This document shows positions 34,812-46,800 of a DNA stretch of 64,000 nucleotides, one piece after another; position 1 is the stretch's first letter; each line of letters begins with the position of its first letter. The DNA comes from Angiostrongylus vasorum (taxonomy: Eukaryota > Nematoda > Chromadorea > Rhabditida > Metastrongylidae). The notes under the pieces are model-generated. The model was not told where the DNA came from. It saw only the letters and a program-made list of their open reading frames with translations, and made no database searches. The stretch spans positions 1,039,501 through 1,103,500 of the forward strand of contig JADANN010000198.1 in NCBI GenBank assembly GCA_018806985.1. Reading direction: 5' to 3'. The position numbers were made by a program, and so were the translations under genes.

Positions 34812-35250
34812 CTTTTTTTAACGGCAGGGTATATTGCGAAATATAACTCTAATGATGCTGAGATATTTGCAAAACTCAGGACCGCAGGTGTGTTCGGTGG
34901 GGAACGAACGCGCTATTGTCCTTTCCGGGGAGTAACGCATTCACCACCACACCATGCGGGTGCTTCGTTTCGCCTGTCTCTCAGCTAGTTCTATCGATCT
35001 TTTACCGTCAGCAATCACCCGTCAGCGGAATTGATCTGGGGAGCCCAAATCGGCATCGAACCCCCATCGAACTGAGGTTGCAGTTATAATCACAATTTTA
35101 ATCAATAACGATAGGCAGAATGACTACGACATTCGATGAAATGCTGACTGCCAAACAAAACCGAAACGTAGTTATTTCATAGAACCAGTGACTGAAGAGA
35201 AGGAAGGAAAATTTGAATCCATGCGAAAAAATGCATAAAAATACTTGTCA
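34812..35250 (-). mobile_element. SINE family E plus extended body, copy 2 of a duplicated block
   Basis: Fuller copy of the block at 28628-29015, retaining GGGTTCGATGCCGATTTGGG (in reverse), which looks like a second tRNA box B. The shared body beyond the SINE head suggests that the true repeat unit is about 440 bp. Confidence 0.7.
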
Positions 35251-37840
35251 AGGGGATTAATGATCTAGTTATCGACCAACATCACTAGTGAACAAAGAAA
35301 AAAGAACGACCACATCATTCATTTAAACCTCATTTCGATGCAAACAAGATCATCCACATCGGATGGGCCAAACAAAAGCAGATGGACATTGGCCAGCAGC
35401 GACGCACGACTGGACCACATCTGAGGGTCCTATAACGCCATAGGCCAGAACCTTGCCACAAGCTACCGTCGTTGCATTTATGACCGATAAGCGGGAGTGA
35501 CTAACTGAAGTCGAACAGGGAACGTCCGGAGTCACTCAAAGGATAGCCGAATGGGGAAGAACGATCCGTCCATACGTCCGTCACGCTCACTGGTTTTTCC
35601 TTCGTTCCACCGAGCACCACCGACGCATCTTATATTTTATCCTCTACAAATGTAATATCTTCGCATAATATGACGATCGTTAACATCGTAAGGGAGACGA
35701 ACGAGAATCAATCACGGAACTTCAAATCCACTTCGCTTTTTTTCTATACCTTCGTGGACACAAATTTGCTCCTGATCGCTTGATCTTTGGAATACAAAAC
35801 AGGGTAGGAACAAATTTGAAATAGAATCATTTGATTTAAAAAGAGTCGGACTACAAAATGGGATTTTTCTTCATTATCGTCGAAAATTGTTCTGACTAGC
35901 AATCGAACTACCAAGAGGGACTTGTAACAATCTCTTCATAAAATTTTGAAGAAATGAATTCGCTTCATAAGACGGCATGTCCAGAAGCATCCGGAAACGA
36001 AAATGCTTCAGAGAATGGACAAAAATCGGAATTTTCATAGCAACATTAGAAAGGAAGACAAGTGTAATAATCGATGTATGGGTTGGGTGGTTGAGAGGAG
36101 AGCATTCGACCTGCTGATAGGGCGCCGACGGCCGTCATTCCCCTTAGGAGAACAGCGGCGATGGTTCTGTGATGGTTCATGATGCTGGGCGAGAGAGTAT
36201 CGTTATCTCTATCAAAAATCCGGATACTAATCTAGTTTTCTGAGCTCCCAATACCTTCGTTCATCGTTGATCACGTAATTTGGCTGGATTCACACTACAA
36301 CTATCTACGACAGATATTTTCGCTTTGATGGAAATAGGACTCAAATTGACACCTGTTCACCAACTTACCATGCTCGACACTAAGTGAATGGGTGAGTTTC
36401 ATGAGCGATTTTCTGTTCAAAACATTGATAGTTTTTTTAAAGCCTTTTGCAACAGCCGTTATAGACGAATTTAGTTCTTTTCTTGAAGTGCATTTCAACG
36501 CTGATTTGGTCGTTATGAAGAAAATCAGTTGTGAATACGAAGTCTCAATCATAGCGGTAGTTGCACAGTTAGGCGCTAACCCCTCGGTGGTGTGTGCTAT
36601 TTCTGGCACAACCATCTCCCCACCATTCGTCTCTACTCACCTTGCGACTATTCTAATTCTTTGCACCTGTGGTGTTGCTGCTGGCTTTGACAGTTTCATT
36701 TGCGTGATAAATCCAAATCGAAGGTGGAGGTCAACTGAGATAGCTACTCTTCACAGAAACTTTGTACGAAGTATAGTTTTTGTGGAGGAGCATTCTTCTA
36801 TGTGTGCAAATCTTCTCTTCTTTGCTTTTTGCAATTTTTTTTCCAAAGACTTTTCTCAGGATTCTCGGAGCATTGTGGAAATGCACGATTTCCCCGTTCT
36901 CAGTTCTTTTCTACTGACGTTACTTGAGTTTTAGTGCGATCAGGTCGGAAGCGTATTGACGGCCTCCTAGCGATCAGGATTGGCTACAGTTAGCGGTGCC
37001 CACGCGCTCATCGTCGCTCCCCAGTCCTCGCCGTCGACCTCCCAGTCCTCGTCATCGGCCTCCCAGCCGGCCTCAGTGGTGTTTCGCGCTAACGTATTGG
37101 CCTTCGAAGCCGAAAGGTAGCTGTCCGGTTGTGCAGTATTCTACATTGGCGAAGACATTTGCTTATCAACATCGTTTATCTAATAGCTTGAAAATATGTT
37201 TTTGCCCGAAACACGGCTTAATGATCCTTCAGTTCTTTTGATAATCTTATCTTCCTTCTTCACATTCGGAGATCAAATCGATTTACAGACTTCTTGGAGT
37301 ATCCCCTAGGCTCAGAAAAATCACGTTCTCTTTTCAGTTTCAAATATGTTTAATTCTCGTTTCTTTTTATTTTTCACACCTGCTGCTTAAACTCGCTGCG
37401 AGAATAGGGAGGAAAGGGAAACAGAAGATCAAAAGTGGTATGACAAATAAGCAGAAAAAAGTCTATCAGAAGCGCTACTTCTTCAAGACGTTTTTCTAAA
37501 CGTTAAAATGTTTGGCGATGACAGTTCAGTACTACCTTCATGGATTACAATCCATGCTCTTTTTCCTGGTTCCCCCATGATCCCTAGGTGGAAATCCCCT
37601 TTTCATGTGATATTTGTGTAAGCTGGAAGAGATGATCTAAGCAAACAAACCCTGACGTCCCATAGAGGCAAACATTCCACCTCACCATTCTCTTCCCTTC
37701 AACTGATTGTTGCTGCAACCAACACTTTATTTTCTCCATTTTTTGAAACTGGATAAAGGAATATTTTTAGCTTTCCCACATTACACCTTACATGCCAATT
37801 ACTCTCTGCTGACGACATTAGTTACCGTAAGAATTTCAAC
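35251..37840. other. Intergenic region upstream of APMAP-like gene
   Basis: Holds a 180-codon plus-strand open frame (36392-36934) without family features, and on the minus strand a possible tiny two-exon gene (see 36046-36699). 37005-37072 has an imperfect 24-base repeat rich in CCCAGTCCTCG. No firm gene. Confidence 0.35.
36046..36699 (-). CDS. Possible tiny two-exon gene, unknown product
   Basis: First exon 36699-36641 (ATG, 19 codons, MKLSKPAATPQVQRIRIVAR region) stops exactly at a consensus GTGAGT donor. A second open frame 36180-36046 (44 codons, ATG to TAA) is preceded by the acceptor-like CTCTCGCCCAG and could join in phase; it has a hydrophobic stretch IAAVLLRGMTAVGALSAG after a few basic residues, like a signal or mitochondrial leader. 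No homology recognised; could be chance. Confidence 0.2.
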
Positions 37841-40800
37841 ATGAAAAAAATGTTGGTCAGCGACAGTTCCGAAGGGGATCTCTTAAAGAAGGTTCGTTCG
37901 ATTATTGTGCAAGTGATGTTCTTTCATTTGTAGAAAATGTTGAACTCGTCTCCCAATTCACCGATATAAGGTCTGTACAGGAACTGGATTCCTTCATAGT
38001 TTCCGCTTCTCGAATTTTCTTAGTATTCATAACAAAGACGCTAGTGTACACATTCAGTTAGATTAAGCGAATGATAGCAGTCCAGCGAGGAATGTGACAA
38101 TAGATTACACGCTCTTTTCTAGTGTTTTCTCCAGAATACGAGACGCAGTACTATCGTGTGTGGCCCATTTCTGATTACCTCGGTTGTGGCTGCTTCGTTA
38201 GCGATCGCCATAATAAGCAGTACTCACCTGCTTGCCTCCGCCCCCATCGATGCCGTTGAGTACTGGTTAGTTGCCGTGAATTGCCAACGGCTCAAATTTG
38301 TACAGTTCGTGCTGTGTCATTTCCTTTTAAGAAAAGGATATTTTGTTGATATTTCTAATTAGTGCTCTTATCACTGCGATTTTCAAGAACACACAGTCAA
38401 ACTATTACTACTTCATTTATATGTTCTTACGAGCTGATCTTGTTGAGCTGATGCACGGTTGGTATAAGTTGTCGTTGTTGTTGTCGTTGTCGTGGTCGTT
38501 GTTGTTGTTGTTGTTGGTCGATGGCTGAAGTTCCGGCAATGTCGCCTTCCTCAGAGCCGTGCTGTTACAAGTGGGACACAGACATAGAAATGAATATACT
38601 AACTATTTATGCCGAGGTTTATAGAGGGTTGGTCTAGTGCTACTTTAATAAGTTTCGTAATCGTAAATTTATGTTGAAACCATGAATATTTTTTAACACA
38701 GCCAATGGTTAGGGGGTGCTCCTGTAATGAACACAAAATTGGTCCCCTGCTTCCATCCCCTCCTCAGACACATCAACTCGCTCCCACAGATTCGGTAAAT
38801 TGGTACCATACCCGGTTGTGAGGTAAAAAACACCGACTTGATACATCACTAGGCTATCGCAGCTCATTGCGCAGGGAAGATGTGCATTCATTCGCCTGCT
38901 CGATTTTCGATGAAGTCGAATGAATGGCTAATCCTTTAAGGTCTGACTACCCGCAGCAGTTTATTATTTTACGCTTTAATCTCAAGTACCAATTATCAAC
39001 ACGGATGTCAGATTTCACCGAAAGTGATGTTCCATCGTTACTCAAATTGTTGTGTCGATGCCATCACCCTAACAGTTCATCGAAGAATCATACAGCAGTT
39101 AGGACTTCACTCGTTTCTGTTATAAGCAGAACGTTTATCGTGGGCTTGTTCTGGTTATGAAGAATCAGTAAAGCCATCGTCTGTCTGACCAACATGGCGT
39201 TCCGCGACGCGGCTTCTGACGAAGTTGTTTCCGACTGCCAACCTTCTTCAAAGGTTTGAACTTTAGTTAAATAGCTTGGACTGATTGACTGAAAAAACGT
39301 CCTCTCGTTAATCCCTTGAGTGGATCCATCTCACATGAAATTCTTTTTTTCTTCAAGATTTCTACTGCTTTCATCCGTACTCTTGCCGTGCCTAATTAGT
39401 ACTAGTCAATGGGCGAGGGTGAACTAAAGCCAGTATGCCGCGAATCATATTGTTTCAATGGAGGAACCACACACCCTAGTTGTACGAATGCTGTAGTCTG
39501 TAAAAAAAAGTAGACCTTTTTGATCGTACTAATTCTTCTCAGCTGACTTGCTCAAATGTAAAGTGCTATGCATGTTATTCAAGGTCACCTGCCTTATTGT
39601 AGTGGCTATTCCCCTTTCTTTTAAATCCTTTCTCTCAGCTTTTGCAAGTAATGTATTGGTCTTCCTACATTTGAACAGCGCTATTTTGGTGCTCAACTGG
39701 TTAAATTAGCGCATATTTTCCGATACGAATCTTTTTATCAACACATACATGGTCGGAAAGTTTTGCCTTCCTACTTTAAGCAGACATTGCAGGTCGTAGT
39801 GAAGTTCACTAATTATAAAAGCGGTTAAATCCTGCAAGTTCTTGTTAACAAGATACATGCTTCCCTAAAACACTACGGTGCAATTCGTATTTTTTTGTAG
39901 GCCACAACATCTAATCCTCTCGCTTTCCCGTTCAGGCTCGTATTCCGACCAACGAAGCGGGTGAACAAACGAGATTTCGTCCAGGGGGGGACCCGATGCT
40001 GCCAAAAATGCGTCATTGATGTATACGGTTGCTGCAGTTGGGCTAAGAATTCTGAAATTTTTAGATTTCGTCTTCGCCTGGCGAAGGGTTCCATTTTTAA
40101 ACTAATTTAAAGTTAAAGTTGAATTTTGCAACCAAAGCGATCGAGTAGCCTCGCTCATAGAACTCTATCACGCTTTCAAGTCATCAAGTTCTCGAATAAT
40201 TGAAAAGTTAACGGCAGTTGTCGAAAACGCAGCATAACCCATTCTGTCAGAATTCTCACTGCTACGACTAATTGGTTGTTGAATCTGGAATTATGGCTAG
40301 TTCTTGCCTTCCAAAAGAGCCGGCTTCTACCCAGTTTCGTCGAACATCAGCGTTGTTATCTTTCGGTTCTCCAGCGAGCCCCATCAATTGGAGAAATTTT
40401 TGATCAGACAGTCTAGTACTACTATGAAGCCAGGTTTCTTCTACACAGCAACCAGACTCACGAATTAGCGGTCACATAGATTCTCTATAACGTACAATGC
40501 AGAGAACCTCAGGGATCACCTATGACGGCAGTAATTTTATACGCTGCACCAAAAGGCCATTTCTTTTGGAGAGAACAGGAATGTGACTTGGCATTCTTGT
40601 CAATGCCTGATTTTGGCAATGCTACTTTTGCTGGAAATTTAGCAAGCTGTCTGTCCGTCTACTTTTCTAGGATCTTCACGACTGAAGCCAAAATCGTTTC
40701 TCCATTCGATTTTGATGCTATTTCATAGTTTTCTATTCTGTGGTGCTACATAAGTAGCTGATAATTTCTACACTTGGAAGACCACGCGACAAATGCAGAA

Positions 40801-43800
40801 CATTCGCTTCGTTGGCGTAGTATTAGTTTTCTACCGTGTGTATTAGAATTGATCTCATAGGAGTACGACTTTGTTTAATTCAGAGCAGTAAATTAAATTG
40901 TGATCTGTTAGTATTTCATTATTAACAGATTGTGTTGGTTTGTGGGGACAGTGAATGGTTTTTAGACCTTCTACGTAGTGTGTTGCCTAGGTGCAGGTTG
41001 CCGAGACCGACGCTGTTTGAGGACGAAGAGGACGAGTTAGCCGCTAATGAACGATTGACAAATGGTGAACGTCTACTTGAAGATCAGATATACGGTCCAG
41101 AGTCGATTGCCATCAACAAAAATACGGGATTGGTCTATACTGGCTTGAGAACAGGACTCATCTGCGAGATCGATCTCAGTGGAGAGGTGGGGGCCATTAT
41201 GACTATCACTACATCTCTGGAATCGCTCTCCTTTTTGCTGCGAAGCAGTAAAAGGATTATTATCATTTGTTATCTACTTAATTATTAAACGACTCGAGCA
41301 AGCATCAATAGTTTCCTGATATTCCTTGCCGTTCTGTTAATCTATGTAGTGCTCTGTTTTCGTTGGAACAATATAAAGAGCGCCATAGTCTTCGTATGTA
41401 TCAAAGTCCCATGGTGGCAAATCTCGCTCTGATCCAGAAGGGCTGCGACTGCCTGTCGTGGTAACGACCTGGGGCGGACTTTGGCCAGGCTATCCTCGGG
41501 ATTCCAGGGATCCACAATGGCTTAATCAGCAAATCTCCGAGAAGTGGTGATTTTGCTGGGACCCGCACAACTAGTGAGGACGGGCTGTTCAAGTATCAAG
41601 TACCAAGTCTTCGTATGAAGATCTCCACTTTTGCTGATTTTGGTTAGAGATAAAGGATCTGTCGAAGTGACCGAACATGCTCACGGATCCACTCAGTGCA
41701 TAGGTGAAGCCTACTCGCTGAAAGAAAATCAATGAATTGTCTGGCATGTTTTTCCTAGTCATTTGGTTGCAGACTTTAGCAACGTGGACGTGCACGAATT
41801 GGATTACGCAGATACAGAGGATATTTAATCAGTTTTAAGCAGTAGCGATAAGGCGAACATGTCCTCCATGGCGTCTCATAGCAAGCACATATCCACTTTT
41901 CGTCTGCGTTCAAACCTTTCCACAATTTGGTAATCTTCCGTGAAGCCTACAGCTAAGAGGTTCATGTACATTCACGTTAGAGGATCTGTTGAAGGAAGGA
42001 GCACAAAAAACGAGGAATAAATTAGCTAAACATCACTAGTTATAGGAGACTTCCCACCGTTACAGTGATTTTCAGCCAAAAATCATTAGAGCGCTGCGAC
42101 TGACGTCGCATGAAAACTGTGATGGATCGTACCACTCAATGCCCAAATGCGGTCGTCCACTAGGAATGAGGTAGGCGAACAATGCGAGCAAGTTTTATTT
42201 CTACACTCTTATTAGGGTGAGATCTGACTGCGCTATCCAAATTGTGGTAGTTTTCACTACACAGTCACCTACAGCAGTCCATAATGTCCTTTATTGAGGT
42301 AATTGTAGATTCCATCCCCAGACTGACGAACTTCTTGTGTTGGATGCTTATCTCGGACTTTTCTCTATCAAATGGGACACAGGTGCACTTCGCTCGTTCT
42401 TATACTATCCATACCATATAAGCCATATAGACTCAAACAGCATATCCAAACACTTTTACACATGTTGTCACTCATATTGGAAATATTGGAACCATAAAGC
42501 AGCCACAATGTTAGCGATATAATAATCACATGCATTTCCGACAATCACCGAGTCACTTGAATGGGAGCCGGTGAACTCCTCGTTCTACTCGACGACGTAC
42601 CTTGATCTTCCCTGTGGCTTATGCTGACTTGAGGAACACTAAGAAAGTCGAAATTTTGTCTAAGGCTTCTCTTTACATTTGCTGCTTTGGTGAGGCAATA
42701 CCCAACCTCTTTGACTGTGTTATCATGAAATGGGTACGCTTATGTTTTCGCTGAGATTAGGCATTTGTGACAAACAACTTTCGATAGCCTCCTATGGTTC
42801 CCTCTCTCCCGCTTTTTTCATATTTTTGTTCTTTCTCCTAATTGCTAGCTTTTTAGTTAACTCGATTTGCATAAATCAATCTACATAAAAACGCAAGAGA
42901 CCTACCTTCGTGTGCACTAGTTGACCATGTGTATAAGAAAGATGTAAAAGTAATCTCGTACGATAGATAGGTGGCATATCCAATGATTCCAGCTGTGAAT
43001 TTAGAGGAAGTACGCGATTTCTGTTGGTCTTCTCTCAACCTCAACTTAATTCTCTGTGCGGGGATGTGCCATGCAGCCGCGCACTTTACTGATTTAGGAT
43101 GCGTCAGATGAGATTGGTTCATAGAAATAACACCAACACCAACAAGAGCGATAATAGTAATATTAGTTTTAACCTTTTTGCCTACTGCCTACTCTTCTTG
43201 GTGGCAGTGGGTTTCTATGCTATTGATTGCCACACTACCCCTAGCAACTGAAGCACCGAGTGCTATAGGATGCATTGCCCGCCCAAAGAAGATCATATTG
43301 AAGGCGGGAGTCTATAACACATGACGTGTATAGAAGAGCATCGCCGAGTGAAGTTCTCCATTCGAGCTATGTTCGCTTCACTGGAGGCAATACGATGCGA
43401 AAACGAACAACTGTGAACTACCGATTCGGATCATCCGCTCTGATGAAAACGAAGACGTCGAAACGTTAGCCGAAGAAATCTTTTTATCAAACTCGTGTTT
43501 GTTCACTAGTCGAAGAAAGATATCGACGATGGTCACAAAGATCCCTTCGATCACTCTTCTTGGACAGGTTAACCGTGCCCAACGCCCTCTACTGGTTTAA
43601 AATTTCCTTCTTCTGAAGGCAAAATGTCATATAGGTTGCGAGAATTACATGTAATTTGTGACCTCCAAGTGGAAAAAAGTCGGCGCTGATGTTATCGGGT
43701 CCAGGAGCTGTGCCTGTCCTCGTGCTTTCTATCGCAAATTAACTCAAGAGAATAGAATCCATGGTTTTTCTCCAACTGGGATTTCTCTGGTCGAGACGGA

Positions 43801-46800
43801 TTGTGGGACGAAAAGGACTGGCATAAAATTTTTCCGTTGTCAATTCCATACCATGGCAAGATGTGATGATCCCATTTTTGTTCGTCAGGGCAGAAAGTGA
43901 AACATTATTGTCGCATAGATGCCGACGACACGCCATCTTACGACTAAGTTGGTACTAGAGCGGAGAGGATTCCTAGTATTTGTTTACTCTTAGCTGAACT
44001 TCCGAATGGAAACGTCGGACTCCTTCTCACCTAGGGTAATCTTACGGGGAATAAACCTTTAGGTGCACGTCGTCGTCCGACACCCAGGAACACCTCTCAG
44101 CCACGATGAGGCGGTAAACGCTTGTGAGGATTGGGTGATGTGAGGAAAACAGAGGCAAAAAAATAGCTTATCACCACTTCGTTGACGAGGAGTAATCCTT
44201 GGGTGTCGGTCTGTGACGTACCGTAGCATCGTAAAGTTGGAAAGAAGTTCAATACTTCCATCCAAATGTCCGTAGGAGCACACCTTTGCCACAGAGGAGG
44301 CGGCAAGCTACTTGTAGCTAAGTCTTCGCTACAAATGTGGAAATTTAGAGGTTTTTTTCCAAATAGGATTAGTCTTTATGCCCGTTTAGGTAGCGCCGCA
44401 CAGTGACTTATTCCTATTCATATTTTGACTTCAAAAACCTAGTCGGAAGTGAATCCTTGTTCTATTGCTATAAACTTGTATCAGTTTTTGTAGAGCAGCA
44501 TCTAAGTTCGGGTTACAAAGGCAGTGTGTAATATTTTTATTCGAAATTTAGAAGAAGTACGTCAATTGTTTGCCGGTACTGCACCCACTAGCGACGACGA
44601 CAGCACGCCTCCTACACGGTCGGTTATGAACTCTCGTTTTTGACTAACCTTCTTATATTTTGATGATAAGCAATTATAATTTTACATGAAGTTATGTCTT
44701 GTGTTCTGGCAGCAAAAAGATTAGTGTCTGCAGGTATCTGAACGACTTTGACTTTCTGCCTGATGGTCGACTGATAATCTCTGAATCCAGTACCAAATTT
44801 GACGACAGAGATTTTATCTACGACCTTCTCGAGCATCGACCAAATGGAAGGTGAGGATTGCGTTCTTTACATAGGCCCACTGAGTAACACACAGCTCATC
44901 GTGATTGTCATTTGCAAGCAGTGTACCTCTAGTTAGATTTTAGATTCACCAGAGAAACCATTTAGAGACTTCAGTTACTAAATGACCTTTCCGTTCTGCT
45001 TTATAATGGAAAGTACCTGATTTCAGGATACTGGAGTACAATTTGGCTCGGGATAAGCTGTCTGTGCTAGTCACTAATCTGTACTTTCCCAATGGAGTTC
45101 AGGTTGTTCAGGGAAAGGTGTTAATTGCCGAAATGGGAAACGCTAGAATTCTCAAGCAAGTTAATCTCACTACGAATATGCATTTTAATCAGCATGTGCT
45201 TAATAGTGCTTGAAATTTATTAAACATATGTTTTTATCTGGAAGTATCTACATATGATGAAGATAATGAACAGTAAGAGTAGCGTTTTTTATATTCAATC
45301 CAACACCATTATATTATTGACGATAATGTGACCTATATGCCGTTAAACAAACATTTCGCTTATAGTGGACCATATTAGTTGTAGGAAAAAAGCATTGAAG
45401 CCTACAAACGCTTTACAAACAATACAATACCAGCTTTCTTGTCCTAACACCTTGAAACACCATCCTTCGGGAACCCATGAGTCGTTCCCTCATTCGCTTT
45501 TTATCGTCGAAATTTGTGTTCTCCAGCAAAATATCGGTTAAATGAGCTGCACTTCGCCTATCTGGGTGCGATTGCTCATTCGTGCGATATTTCCTGCCAA
45601 TCGGGTCTTTTTATCGTTATCTTAACACCAGATCTCAAACTTGGGTGATAAATCCCTTTACATAACAATGATAAAACAGTAATAGGGAAATAGAGATGAG
45701 ACCTTAAGTTTAGAAAAGTATAAGCAGTAACGTAACCAGTAAATAAAGATAGTATGGAGAGCAACGAGGAGCATTACCAATGGTAAAGTATCTTATACAA
45801 TTGTGTTTAAAGTGATATGACAGAGAGATAATGATATTAGCCGTTGTCGGTCACGGAGTGTGGTTGGGTGGACGTGGAGTAGGATATTGTTATGCATCCA
45901 TAGACCAATAAGAGATCTGCGGATGGACGGAACCTATGGGACTCTAGACATGGTTGAGGATCATCAGGTGGACACAGAGATTGCAGCAATCAAAAAGAAA
46001 GTTGTGTGCAGAGTGCAGCTTGTGACATCGTTTGATTTATACTAGGAAGGGTTAGAACAATGGTAGTAACATATTCAGTGAGAACATAACAAAGAACAAC
46101 ACAGTACTAAATGAAGCTTCAATGAGTAGGTGGACCACTGATTGGTAAACTGTTGCTCACGGACTTACTTTACGTAAGAGATCTCACTGACCATTGGCTT
46201 GACTGTAGAGACCAAGAATTGATCGACTTTTTGAACAACAACGATATTTCCGAAGTATCGTTCAATATCCGCGATTGTCTTCAGCGTCTGGTTTTCAAAA
46301 AATATTCTGCTAGTATTGCCACAAATCTGAATATAAATGAAAATTCTCGTAACAGATTGTTCAGAGGCGCGAGTAGCGCAGTGGTTAGCGGTACCCTGCG
46401 ATATACATGTTTTCGATCCCGCACCCAGGCCACCCAGCTTTCCGACCCTCCTGGGTCGGAAAATTGCTAATTGACCGACCTGTCTGGGAGGATTGCAGCA
46501 CTGGCTCGATATATCGGTAGGCCACCACAAGTCATTTTGTAAAGGCCAGATATACGTGTTTAATCATGTAGCGACGATTGATGAAGTCGAATACATGGCC
46601 CATCCCTGAGTGATTGACCAACGCCCAAAGCTTTATCCTTTTTAAACGAATTGTTGAATTATGGTTATCTTTGCACATTGCTATATTACTATTATTTGAC
46701 GCTAAGACATTAATCAACTCGACAAACATTCAACAGCATTCATGACGAGGGTGCGAAGCAGCCATCCCCGTCTAACGGACCCACAAGCTGAATTTTGAAG

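Noticed and set aside
36392..36934. 180-codon open frame on the plus strand
   Set aside because: Longest non-transposon frame after STAT exon 1, but hydrophobic/serine-rich without motif, and the opposite strand is also largely open; no splice or family support.
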